Below are positions 30,950 to 38,892 of a stretch of DNA of 47,533 nucleotides, piece after piece. Each line of letters opens with the position of its first letter. Position 1 is the first letter of the stretch. Origin of the DNA: Chloroflexota bacterium (GTDB lineage: Bacteria; Chloroflexota; Dormibacteria; CF-121); NCBI GenBank assembly GCA_005889535.1, contig VBHC01000119.1, positions 1-47,533 of the forward strand, read 5' to 3'. Both the position numbers and the translations under genes were made by a program. The notes beneath the pieces are model-generated. The model ran no database searches. It was given only the letters and a program-made list of their open reading frames with translations, and was not told the origin of the DNA.

Positions 30950-31948
30950 CTAGCTGAACGTTGGGATGATGGCTTCGCCGTATTTCTCGATCACTTGCTC
31001 GGGTTTCTCCACCATCAGGTAGAGGTTGAACTGGTCGACGCCGGCATCGATGAGCTCCTCGATTCGTTGCCGGCTCTGCTCCACCGTCCCGATTACGCAA
31101 AACCGATCGATGACATCGTCGGGCACGAAGTCGGCGTGCGCCGCGCCGCGCTTGACATGGTCAGCATAGTCATAGTGGTCACGCGCCTTGATGTAGTCGG
31201 TGAGCGTCTTGGGTAGGTCCTGGGCGTCGTAGCGCTTAAGGAGGTCGACGACATGGTTCGATACGAGCGCCGGAAACCAGCGCACCTGCTCCCGCGCCGC
31301 AGCCAGGTCATCGGAGATGAATGCTGGTGCCGCCGCCTGGATCTGGATGTCGTCGAAGGAGCGTCCGGCTTCCTGGGCGCCCTCGCGCACGAATTGCAAG
31401 CACCATTTGATGATGGCCGGGTCGGCGAGCTGAATGATGACGCCGTCGGCCACCCGGCCGGCCGCGCGCAGCGCCTTCGGTCCGTAACCGGCGATCCAGA
31501 TGGGCAATTCGTGCTCGGCCCATTTCAGCCGGATCTTGACCCCGTCATAGCTGACCTCTCGCCCGGCTGCCAGGTCGCGGATCAGCCGGCAGTCGGCCTC
31601 CATCTGCTCGACGCTCACCGGCTTCTGCCCGAGGACCCGCCGGGCGCTGTCCCCCCGACCGATCCCCATCACCATCCGGCCCCCCGAGATCTCGTTCAGG
31701 GTGGCGAGCGCGCTGGCGGTCACCGTGGGATCGCGGGTGGCGGGGTTGGTGACGCAGGGACCGATCTTGATGCGCCGGGTATTGGCCGCCATCAGGGTGA
31801 AGATCGGGTAGACCTCTTGCCAGAGCACGTGCGAGTCGAAGAGCCACGCGTACTCGAAGCCCTGGGCTTCGGCGAGCTTGGTCAGATCCACCCACCGGCT
31901 CGGGGGAGGATCCGGAGCAAAGCAAACGCCGAAGCTCAACCGTGCCAT
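30950..31948 (-). CDS. Luciferase-like (LLM) flavin/F420-dependent oxidoreductase
   Basis: A 332-residue TIM-barrel oxidoreductase. GVCFAPDPPPS, AQGFEYAWLFDSH, IGPCVTNPATRDP, MVMGIGRGDSARR and WIAGYGPKALRAAG are typical of the F420-dependent methylene-H4MPT-reductase-like branch. I recall a CPS_4043-like subfamily placed beside hydantoinase genes, from memory. The protein starts the coupled part of the operon after the hairpin at 31964-31997. No dihydropyrimidine dehydrogenase is present nearby, so this protein may reduce uracil/thymine or act on a related nitrogen ring. This is inference; a monooxygenase role is equally possible. Confidence 0.86.
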   Translation of the reverse strand: MARLSFGVCFAPDPPPSRWVDLTKLAEAQGFEYAWLFDSHVLWQEVYPIFTLMAANTRRIKIGPCVTNPATRDPTVTASALATLNEISGGRMVMGIGRGDSARRVLGQKPVSVEQMEADCRLIRDLAAGREVSYDGVKIRLKWAEHELPIWIAGYGPKALRAAGRVADGVIIQLADPAIIKWCLQFVREGAQEAGRSFDDIQIQAAAPAFISDDLAAAREQVRWFPALVSNHVVDLLKRYDAQDLPKTLTDYIKARDHYDYADHVKRGAAHADFVPDDVIDRFCVIGTVEQSRQRIEELIDAGVDQFNLYLMVEKPEQVIEKYGEAIIPTFS

Positions 31949-31963
31949 TGATCTCTTGAAAGG

Positions 31964-31997
31964 CTGGAGCCCCGGCCGCGAGGTCGGGGCTCCAGCG
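31964..31997 (-). terminator. GC-rich hairpin between permease and catabolic genes
   Basis: Arms 31964-31978 and 31983-31997 pair over 15 positions with one mismatch (G-T type on one strand) around a 4-base loop. On the transcribed minus strand the stem is followed by CCTTTCAAG, only a short U run. It may act as a partial terminator or 3' mRNA stabiliser separating permease and enzyme expression levels. Confidence 0.6.
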
Positions 31998-32013
31998 CGT
32001 TTCTACGCCGCGA

Positions 32014-33603
32014 TCAGGTCGCCGCCACTGCCCGCGGTCGCCGCGACACGGCACCCGCTGGGAACACCGCCGAGAGCACGAGGTAGCAAACGAACGCCGC
32101 CACCAGGCCCACGATCCAGCTGTAGTCGTAGACGTGGAATGGGAACCAACTGTAGAGCGGGCCGACGATACCCTTCGGCGGGAATGGCCCTTGCGTCCCT
32201 GGAGCCGTGTAGGCGCCGCCCACCGCGAGCACGCCGCCGACCACCAGGCTTACCAGGCCTCGCCAGTTGAAGCCGGCCGAGTACCGGTACTCACCCTCGA
32301 CGCGGTAGAGGTCGCCGAGCTTGAGGTTGGTGTTGCGCATCACCCAGTAATCGGCGATCAGGACCCCCGCGATCGCACCCAGCGCGCCGCCGTAGAAGCC
32401 GAGCCAGGTGAAGATGTACACGTTCGGGTCGGCGATCAGCCGCCAGGGGGCGATCACGATCCCCAGGACACCGGTGATCAAGCCGCCCGTGCGGAAGCTG
32501 ATCAGTTTGGGGAGGGCATTGGAGAAATCGTACGAGGGACTGACGATGTTGGCCGCCACGTTGACAGACAGGGTGGCCACCGCCAGCGTGAAGAGCGCGA
32601 AGATCACGACCAGAGGGTTGTCGAACTTTCCCGTCAGGGTGACCGGATCCCAGATGGGCGCGCCGTATACCTTCTGCGTCGCCGCCGTGATGAGCACGGC
32701 CACTAACGGAAACAGCGTCATCGTGGTTGGCAGGCCGAGCACCTGGCCAATGGCCTGGGCGCGCTGGCTCTTACCGAACCTGGTGAAGTCGGGCATGTTC
32801 AACGAGAGCGTCGACCAGAACGCGATCATGCCCATCAGCGCCGGCGGGAAGAGCACGAACCAGAAGTTGCCACCCCAGCCCACCTTGCCCGGCTCGCTGA
32901 GGATCGGTCCGAAGCCGCCCGCCTTGGTGACCATCCAGGCAAGGAGCCCGAGGGCGACGATCAGCACGAACGGCGCCGCCCAGTTTTCGAACCGGCGGAC
33001 GGCGTTCATCCCTCGCAGGATGATGAAGATGTTGATCACCCAGAAGATGGCAAAGCTGAGCCACTGCGTCCAATGCTGGCCCGCAACCATCGTGGAGTTG
33101 GTCCAGCCGGCGCCGAACAGCTTGCCGGCGAGCACGTAGAGAGCGCTGCCGCCGATCCAGGTCTGGATACCGAACCAACCACAGGCGACGCCCGCCCGAA
33201 GGAGGGCCGCAACGTTGGCTCCGAACACGCCGAACGACGCACGGGCAAAGACGGGGTACGGGATGCCGTACTTCGTACCGGCGTGGCTATTCGCCAGCAT
33301 CGGAATCAGCACGATGACGTTGGCCAGCGCGATCGTCAGGATGGCCTGGTACCAGGCCATCCCAAGCGCGACCAGACCTGATGCCAGCAGATAGGTCGGG
33401 ATGTTGTGCGCCATTCCGATCCACAGCGCCATGTAGTTATAAGTCGTCCAGGTCCGCTGCTTGATTGGGACCGGCGCCAGGTCCGTGTTGTAGAGCGGAC
33501 TGTCACGAATCGCCGCAACGTCGGCCAGCTCGTGCCGGCCGTCTGGGTAGACGAGCTCCTCCCCCACTCGCTGCGCCGGCGGCGTGTAGGTCGCAACTCC
33601 CAT
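32014..33603 (-). CDS. NCS1-family nucleobase/hydantoin permease
   Basis: A 529-residue cation symporter with about 12 membrane helices. NTDLAPVPIKQRTWTTYNYMALWIGMA (partly quoted), YGIPYPVFARASFGVFGAN, GWFGIQTWIGG and WSTLSLNMPDFTRF, with NVAANIVSPSYDFSN, are NCS1 substrate- and sodium-site segments as in Mhp1, PucI and uracil carriers. It probably imports uracil, thymine, dihydropyrimidines or hydantoins with Na+ or H+. The ATG at 33603 follows an AAGGAGGGG ribosome site, and a consensus promoter is at 33645-33673. It is the first gene of the pyrimidine operon. Confidence 0.94.
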   Translation of the reverse strand: MGVATYTPPAQRVGEELVYPDGRHELADVAAIRDSPLYNTDLAPVPIKQRTWTTYNYMALWIGMAHNIPTYLLASGLVALGMAWYQAILTIALANVIVLIPMLANSHAGTKYGIPYPVFARASFGVFGANVAALLRAGVACGWFGIQTWIGGSALYVLAGKLFGAGWTNSTMVAGQHWTQWLSFAIFWVINIFIILRGMNAVRRFENWAAPFVLIVALGLLAWMVTKAGGFGPILSEPGKVGWGGNFWFVLFPPALMGMIAFWSTLSLNMPDFTRFGKSQRAQAIGQVLGLPTTMTLFPLVAVLITAATQKVYGAPIWDPVTLTGKFDNPLVVIFALFTLAVATLSVNVAANIVSPSYDFSNALPKLISFRTGGLITGVLGIVIAPWRLIADPNVYIFTWLGFYGGALGAIAGVLIADYWVMRNTNLKLGDLYRVEGEYRYSAGFNWRGLVSLVVGGVLAVGGAYTAPGTQGPFPPKGIVGPLYSWFPFHVYDYSWIVGLVAAFVCYLVLSAVFPAGAVSRRPRAVAAT

Positions 33604-33644
33604 GATCCCCTCCTTGAATTTGCGGTCGCCGTTTTGGCGAGCTA

Positions 33645-33673
33645 AATGTACGGTTGGCGAAGGCCTAAGTCAA
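33645..33673 (-). promoter_or_regulatory. Sigma-70-like promoter of the pyrimidine permease operon
   Basis: On the minus strand TTGACT (33673-33668) and TACATT (33650-33645) are 17 bases apart, the optimal spacing. The predicted start near 33638 gives a leader of about 35 bases ending in AAGGAGGGG three bases before the ATG. Confidence 0.65.
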
Positions 33674-33700
33674 TGGCACTTCGCCCTACACTACAGCGCG

Positions 33701-34474
33701 TTGCTCCCCAGCCTTCTGCTCAAAGTGGTCCTCACGCCCGCGCTCATTGCCACCGCCACGCTGGTCGGCCGCCGCTGGGGGGAAACCATGAGCGGCTGGC
33801 TGGTCGGGCTGCCGTTGACCTCTGCACCCGTCGTGTTCTTTCTGGCGCTCGACCAGGGCCCAGCGTTTGCGACCACCGCGGCGCTGGCCGTCCTGCTCGG
33901 CACCATCTCGCAGGCCGCATTTGCCGTGGCCTACGCTAGGGTGGCCCTCCGGGCCGGCTGGCTTCCGGCCACGGCCGCCGGGTGTGCCGTGTTCGCCCTG
34001 GGGACGATCGCCTTCCAGCGGCTCAGCATGTCAGCCTTGCCAGCCTATGGCGCGGTGCTGGCCTCGCTGCTCCTCGGCATCGTCCTGTTGCCGCGACCTA
34101 AGGGCCCGCGGCCTTCAGCTGCCGCCGTACCCGACTGGGATTTACCCCTGCGGATCGTGCTGGCCACCGGCCTGGTGCTGGGGCTGACGGGAATCGCGCC
34201 GCGAATCGGCGCGCACCTCAGTGGATTGCTCTCCCCCTTTCCGGTCTACGCCGGCGTGCTCGCCATCTTCGCCCACCGCCAGGGTGGTGCCGCCGCAGCC
34301 AGCAATGTGCTCCGAGGTCTCCTGCTCGGCCTGTTCTCCTTCGCGGCGTTCTTCCTGGTGCTGGCCCTCGGCCTGAATCGAATTGGCATCGCCCTATCCT
34401 TCGGGGTCGCGACCCTGGTTGCCCTGCTGCTGCAGGGCGCGACGCTCCGGGCGGTTCGCACCACCTACGCCTGA
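33701..34474 (+). CDS. Hydrophobic membrane protein of unknown function
   Basis: About 257 residues from a TTG at 33701. The only in-frame ATG (33602) overlaps the divergent permease start codon, so a start inside the sequence is more likely. Eight to nine hydrophobic segments are visible. The N-terminal LLLKVVLTPALIATATLVGRRWG and GWLVGLPLTSAPVVFFLALDQGPAFA regions resemble a family of bacterial membrane proteins without known role. There is no transporter signature I recognise. The gene ends 7 bases before the ABC permease end on the opposite strand. Confidence 0.75.
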   Translation: MLPSLLLKVVLTPALIATATLVGRRWGETMSGWLVGLPLTSAPVVFFLALDQGPAFATTAALAVLLGTISQAAFAVAYARVALRAGWLPATAAGCAVFALGTIAFQRLSMSALPAYGAVLASLLLGIVLLPRPKGPRPSAAAVPDWDLPLRIVLATGLVLGLTGIAPRIGAHLSGLLSPFPVYAGVLAIFAHRQGGAAAASNVLRGLLLGLFSFAAFFLVLALGLNRIGIALSFGVATLVALLLQGATLRAVRTTYA

Positions 34475-34481
34475 GCCGCCG

Positions 34482-35330
34482 CTACAGGTCTCGCCTGGCA
34501 AAACTCCAGTTCGCCAGCAGCGCCACGGTCAGGATCCACCCGACGATCCAGAGGAGGTATGGGAGTGGAAGGGAGGAGTCGGCAAAGAACGGGTTGCCCG
34601 CTCGCACTCGCCCCGCGGCCCGGGCGGCGGCCAGAAAGTCGGATGGCTCCAGGTAAAAGATCGCCCCGTGCCAGAGACCGTCGGTCGGGATCAGCAGACG
34701 GCTGCCAACGCCGATGTTGATGATGGTGTTGTTCTCGAACGTCTGGCCGATCGCCAGCGCGATGCCGCCGATCCAGCCGACGAAGAAGAGCACCAGGGCG
34801 ATCACACCACCCGTCATCGGCGCCAGCCGGGTGCTCAGCAGCAGGGCAAGCGTCATCAGCACAATGCCTTCGGCGGCGACGAAGACGATGGCAGCAGCGG
34901 GGTTCGGCGGAAGATATGTGGTCGCCCACCAGATGCCGACCATCTCGAGCACGCCGCTCAGGACGGCGTAGAGCGCGATCAGCACCGCCAGCCCCAGCCA
35001 CTTCCCGATGAGAACCTCGCTTCGCCGGATCGGTCGGGGCAGAATCGCGAGCGCGATCCCGGACTCGATGTCACTGGCGATGCTGGGCGCCGCCACCAGC
35101 GTGGAACCGAGGGCCAGCACGCCGCTGAACATGAAAGCCACCAGGATCGTGAGCTGGGATGCCGCCACCCGGACTTCGGCTGGGGTCACGCCATTCATGG
35201 TCGGCAAGCGGCTGAACCCCCAGCTCGTCAGGACGATCACCACCAGGGTGAGCAGCGCCAGGGCGAGCAGCAACTTTCGGCGGGACGCCTCGAGCACTGT
35301 CAATCGGGCGATCGTCAGGACACGCATCAC
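34482..35330 (-). CDS. ABC-2 type transporter permease
   Basis: A 282-residue permease with about six membrane helices. It has the ABC-2 organisation: a first helix after VLEASRRKLLLALALL, a long external loop, and helices such as GVIALVLFFVGWIGGIALA. It overlaps the ATPase gene by 4 bases (ATGA) and should form an export complex with it. ABC-2 permeases of this type move drugs, lipids or peptides outward. The gene is the last of the sigma/anti-sigma/ABC string. Confidence 0.88.
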   Translation of the reverse strand: MMRVLTIARLTVLEASRRKLLLALALLTLVVIVLTSWGFSRLPTMNGVTPAEVRVAASQLTILVAFMFSGVLALGSTLVAAPSIASDIESGIALAILPRPIRRSEVLIGKWLGLAVLIALYAVLSGVLEMVGIWWATTYLPPNPAAAIVFVAAEGIVLMTLALLLSTRLAPMTGGVIALVLFFVGWIGGIALAIGQTFENNTIINIGVGSRLLIPTDGLWHGAIFYLEPSDFLAAARAAGRVRAGNPFFADSSLPLPYLLWIVGWILTVALLANWSFARRDL

Positions 35331-36289
35331 GCTTCTTGCTCCTTGAGCAGCTGCAGGAACCGATCTTCCAGGGTCTCGTGGCGGGGCTCAACCGCATATA
35401 CGCGGCCGCCATGTCGCACGATCTCGCTGACCAGCTCGGGAACGCGCTCCGACGCAAGGCCCCGGAACGTCAGCCATTCACCCTCGTCTTCGAGATTGCC
35501 GTAGGTGCGCAGGGAGGCTCGGCCCGCCGCCGGCAGCCCGGTCACCCGCACGCGAACCGCTCCATCCTGTCCGAGGATTTGCGACATCGTTCCGGTGGCG
35601 ATCACGCGGCCGCGGTCGACGACCGCCAGCCGATCGCAGACCTGTTCCACCTCACTCAAGAGATGGGAGTTGAGGAACACCGCCGTACCCCTTTCCTTCA
35701 GCTGCCGAATGATCTCCCGAACGTCGTGGCGTCCGACCGGGTCCAGCGCCGACGTGGGCTCGTCCAGTAGCACCAGCTCGGGCCGTCCGAGTAACGCGAC
35801 ACCCAGGCCGAGGCGCTGCTGCATGCCTTTCGAGAAACCCTCTACATGGTCATCGGCACGTTCGCTGAGGCCAACCGTTTCGAGTGCGCCGGCGATTTCG
35901 GCCTTCCACTCAGAACGGGGCAAACCGGCCAGCTCGCAATGAAGACTCAAGACTTCGCTCGCCTTCATCCAACCCTGGTAGCGAAAGAGCTCCGGCAGAT
36001 AACCCAGACGCCGCCGGGTTTTCAAGTCACCGACCGGCGCGCCCAGCACCCATGCCTGGCCAGCGGTTGGACGGGCGAGCCCGACGAGCAGCTTGACGGC
36101 CGTCGTCTTGCCCGCCCCGTTGGGTCCGAGGAATCCAAAGACCTCCGCTCGCCGGACGCTCATGGTCAGGCCGCTGAGCGCTACCGTCTTTCCGTAGCGC
36201 TTGGCCAGGTCCTGGGTATGCACGGCCAGGGAGGCGGCGTCGGCCGCCTCGATCGGATTCAGGTTGCGATCAGTGGAGGGTCGTTGCAA
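35327..36289 (-). CDS. ABC transporter ATP-binding protein
   Basis: A 320-residue ATPase of the CcmA/drug-exporter type. Walker A GPNGAGKTT (about 54-62), Q-loop region before LGYLPELFR, signature FSKGMQQRLGLG, Walker B LVLLDEPTSALDP and NSHLLSEVEQ with the switch histidine are present. A C-terminal extension (about 230-320) is typical of DrrA-like subunits. Its start is inside the last 20 bases of the anti-sigma gene, so it is probably co-translated with it. It energises the permease at 34482-35330. Confidence 0.93.
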   Translation of the reverse strand: MQRPSTDRNLNPIEAADAASLAVHTQDLAKRYGKTVALSGLTMSVRRAEVFGFLGPNGAGKTTAVKLLVGLARPTAGQAWVLGAPVGDLKTRRRLGYLPELFRYQGWMKASEVLSLHCELAGLPRSEWKAEIAGALETVGLSERADDHVEGFSKGMQQRLGLGVALLGRPELVLLDEPTSALDPVGRHDVREIIRQLKERGTAVFLNSHLLSEVEQVCDRLAVVDRGRVIATGTMSQILGQDGAVRVRVTGLPAAGRASLRTYGNLEDEGEWLTFRGLASERVPELVSEIVRHGGRVYAVEPRHETLEDRFLQLLKEQEA

Positions 36290-37382
36290 TGGCGAGCACC
36301 TGGTCGGGAGTGAGCTGGCCTCCGACGGCGTAGATTACGCCATTCTTGACCCAGACCACCCCTGCCCCCAGGACAGCCTTGATCAGCAACCCTGAGACGC
36401 CATTGACCTGTACCGGTTCGGTCGTCGCCAGTCCCTTCGGAATCGGAATCGGAAGCGTCGTCGACGGATCTTTGATCGCCCTGAGCTGGGCGGCGAGATC
36501 GGGCGGCACGCCCGGCTGCGACAGCAGGTAGTCCTCGAGCTGCGTCGCGGTGGCGCCCGTCGAGTCCACGGTCGGCACCCGGGTCTGGGCGATCACAAGG
36601 GTCGGCATCTGCGCCCGGCCGGCGTTTGCCGAAAGGCCCCAGACCTCGATCAGTGCCGGACCGCCGTTGACGACCAACGTACTGCCGTTGATGCTGGCGG
36701 GCATCGGGTTTACTCGCACGTTTTTCTGGGCCGCCGACACCCGCAGGCGTTCCGCGTCGAGCGTCAGTGACCCGGTCGCGTGCGAAACGACGCCGAAGGT
36801 CACCGGGCCAGAGACGCCCTTAGGCAGTGACACCGGCATCAGAACCGGAAAGCCCGACGCCGTCTGGGCCACGGTTGGATCACTGAGCTGCTGCACCGTC
36901 GGCGCGTTCGGCAGCCACTTCACCTCGCCGTAGTCAAGCACCGCGCCGCTACCGGCGAAGTCCGACGGGGAGACCTGCACCGCCGTGACCGAGCGCGGCT
37001 CGAAGATCCGGATGAGGCTCTGCACCACACCAGTCGCCGCCAGCCCGGTTACGAGGGTTGCGGCGAGCAGTACCGCGACCGCAGGGGTCGCGAGCGGACG
37101 CCAGCGCGGTGTGGCAAAAACCACCCAGCGCTCGTACCAGCGGGGCGGCCGGGCGGCTTCCGCGGCACGGATCCGAGCCCGGACCGAGCCGAGCGCCGCC
37201 GTCGGCTGAGGCGAAAAGGAAGGGAGCTCGAGCATCGCCGCGGTCGCGCGGGCGGTGTTCGCGATCGTCTCGAAATGCGTCTTGCACTCGAGGCAGCCGT
37301 CGTAATGCGCCTGGTCGGCCGCCGTCAGCGCCAGCGGCTCATCGTAAATCCGTCGCAATGTCCCGTCACTCAGATGTCGCAC
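36270..37382 (-). CDS. Membrane anti-sigma factor with zinc motif
   Basis: A 370-residue protein from the GTG at 37382, overlapping the sigma gene by 17 bases. The N-terminal cytosolic region has His26-x3-Cys30-x2-Cys33 (HYDGCLEC), the zinc-binding anti-sigma pattern, followed by helices. A single membrane helix spans about 97-120, and the rest (about 125-370) lies outside and contains repeated beta-rich segments such as SGFPVLMPVSLPKG and the LEDYLLSQPGVPPDLAAQLR stretch. It likely holds the sigma factor at the membrane until an external signal releases it. The extracellular part is DUF4367-like in look, but I am not certain. Confidence 0.83.
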   Translation of the reverse strand: MRHLSDGTLRRIYDEPLALTAADQAHYDGCLECKTHFETIANTARATAAMLELPSFSPQPTAALGSVRARIRAAEAARPPRWYERWVVFATPRWRPLATPAVAVLLAATLVTGLAATGVVQSLIRIFEPRSVTAVQVSPSDFAGSGAVLDYGEVKWLPNAPTVQQLSDPTVAQTASGFPVLMPVSLPKGVSGPVTFGVVSHATGSLTLDAERLRVSAAQKNVRVNPMPASINGSTLVVNGGPALIEVWGLSANAGRAQMPTLVIAQTRVPTVDSTGATATQLEDYLLSQPGVPPDLAAQLRAIKDPSTTLPIPIPKGLATTEPVQVNGVSGLLIKAVLGAGVVWVKNGVIYAVGGQLTPDQVLAIATTLH

Positions 37383-37953
37383 GATTGACCTCCTTGCGCA
37401 GGGCGTCTTCGCCCCGGCGCAGCAGCGTTCCCACATTTCCAACCTTGATGCCGAGCGCGGTGGCGACCTCCGCGTAACTCAAGCCGCTATGACGAAGCAT
37501 CAGCAGCGCCGCCGTCCGCCGGGGCAGCCGACGGAGCGCCCGCCGCACCTCACGCCGGCCCTCCGCCTCCTCGACGACTCGCTCCGGGTTCGCGACGGAC
37601 GGTTGGGCGGGGTCCAGCGCATGCGCCGTTTCCCGCTGGGTTCGCCGCCGCTCGCCCCGAACCACGTTGAGCGCCGAATGGACGGCGGCCGCGTGCAACC
37701 ATCCGGAGGCCCGCTCGGAGTCGGGGGAGAGACTCCGATGGAACTTGAGGAAGACCTCCTGGGCCACATCCTCGGCCGCCGGCCGATCGGCAAGTACCCG
37801 GTAGGCGATGGCGACGACCTTTGGGTATTCCTGTAAGAACAGCCGTTCGAAGGGATCCGGCACGCGGTGGTTAATCGCGCTCAACTCGGCGGGAGTTACG
37901 GAAGGGCGCCAGGCATCGAGCTGCAGCATCCAGCCCATACGCACCGCCGCCAT
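37366..37953 (-). CDS. ECF-type RNA polymerase sigma factor
   Basis: A protein of up to 195 residues with region 2 (FLQEYPKVVAIAYRVLADRPAAEDVAQEVF, quoted in part) for core and -10 binding, and region 4 (LPRRTAALLMLRHSGLSYAEVATALGI, in part) for -35 binding. It lacks regions 1 and 3. ATG choices are at 37953, 37938 and 37929. With the overlapping anti-sigma gene it forms a signal-release pair. The string continues into the ABC exporter, which is a plausible target. It diverges from the mce operon across 156 bases. Confidence 0.9.
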   Translation of the reverse strand: MAAVRMGWMLQLDAWRPSVTPAELSAINHRVPDPFERLFLQEYPKVVAIAYRVLADRPAAEDVAQEVFLKFHRSLSPDSERASGWLHAAAVHSALNVVRGERRRTQRETAHALDPAQPSVANPERVVEEAEGRREVRRALRRLPRRTAALLMLRHSGLSYAEVATALGIKVGNVGTLLRRGEDALRKEVNRATSE

Positions 37954-38038
37954 CGCGAATGTGACAGGCGGAGTCAGGCAGCCGCCCTGGCCGGGCGCCG
38001 CTGAGATGAGGTGTCAAGGCATTGTGGGGAAAGGCGTA

Positions 38039-38081
38039 TACAATACTGTAAGGATGGGTGAGCCGCCACCCGTAGGGTGGC
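38039..38081 (+). promoter_or_regulatory. Putative mce operon promoter -10 and leader dyad
   Basis: TACAAT at 38039-38044 is a good -10 within GTATACAATACTG, although no clear TTGACA is found 16-18 bases upstream. A transcript starting near 38051 would carry a perfect seven-pair dyad GCCACCC-GTA-GGGTGGC at 38065-38081 before the GTG at 38110. The dyad could be a leader hairpin or a regulator site. Confidence 0.4.
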
Positions 38082-38109
38082 AAATGGAGTCTGCTGCGGG
38101 GGTAGCGGG

Positions 38110-38889
38110 GTGATCGGGCGGGCGCAACGCTCCGTGACCAACGTTGGCGAGCTGAGCCTGCTCTTCTGGGCGGCGCTGCGCGGCGCCATGCGCCGGCCCT
38201 TCTACTGGAAAGAATTCTTTGACCAATGTCGCTTCATCCTGACGGCGAACTTCATCCCACTCCTGCTCACTGGAGTGGGCTGGGGCGTGATCGTCTCTCT
38301 CGAGGCCGGCCATTTCTTCGCGGCCGCCAGCAGCGAGTGGCGGCTGGGCGGTTTCACGGTAATGGCCAACGTCCGCGAATTTTCGCCGGTCGCGACCGGA
38401 CTGATGATCGCCGCGGTCAGTGGTACGGCGATCGTTGCCGACCTCGGTGCCCGCCAGGTTCGCCAGGAGCTCGAGGCTCTGAGTGTGATGGGTCTCTCCA
38501 ACGTCCTCTTCATCGTGGTGCCACGGGCCCTGGCGCTGATGGTGATGACGGCGCTCTACAACATCCCCATGATCGTCTTCACCACGTTGTCCGGCTTTTT
38601 CATCGCGGTGGCCGTGGTGGGGGTCAACCCGGGCGCGTTCCTGGCCAGCTTCTTTACCCAGGGCACGCTGGTCGACCTGTTCGGAGGCGAGATCAAGTGC
38701 ATCCTCTTCGGCGCGCTCGTTGCCGCCATCTGCATATATAAAGGTATAAGCGCCAAAGGGGGCGCCGAAGGCGTGGCGCGCGCCGTGCACTCCGGCGTCG
38801 TCTGGTGCTTTGTTGGCATCCAGGCGCTCGAGTACCTCTATACCCCCACCGTTCTGGCCCTGTTCCACAATCAGAACGTCCTTCGCTAG
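38110..38889 (+). CDS. MCE-system permease, YrbE/MlaE family (first copy)
   Basis: A 259-residue integral membrane protein. I chose the GTG at 38110 because a GGGGGT ribosome-like site precedes it. VGWGVIVSLEAGHF and the GTAIVADLGARQVRQELEALSVMG segment (in part), with VPRALALMVMTALYNIPM, are the conserved MlaE/YrbE core, about five to six helices. In mce systems two YrbE proteins form the inner-membrane permease dimer that passes lipid to the MCE tube. It is followed 3 bases later by the second YrbE gene. Confidence 0.92.
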   Translation: MIGRAQRSVTNVGELSLLFWAALRGAMRRPFYWKEFFDQCRFILTANFIPLLLTGVGWGVIVSLEAGHFFAAASSEWRLGGFTVMANVREFSPVATGLMIAAVSGTAIVADLGARQVRQELEALSVMGLSNVLFIVVPRALALMVMTALYNIPMIVFTTLSGFFIAVAVVGVNPGAFLASFFTQGTLVDLFGGEIKCILFGALVAAICIYKGISAKGGAEGVARAVHSGVVWCFVGIQALEYLYTPTVLALFHNQNVLR

Positions 38890-38892
38890 AGG

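Noticed and set aside
31250-31290. tRNA T-arm-like GGTTCGAT
   Set aside because: It lies inside the LLM oxidoreductase gene and no acceptor or anticodon arms can be formed around it.
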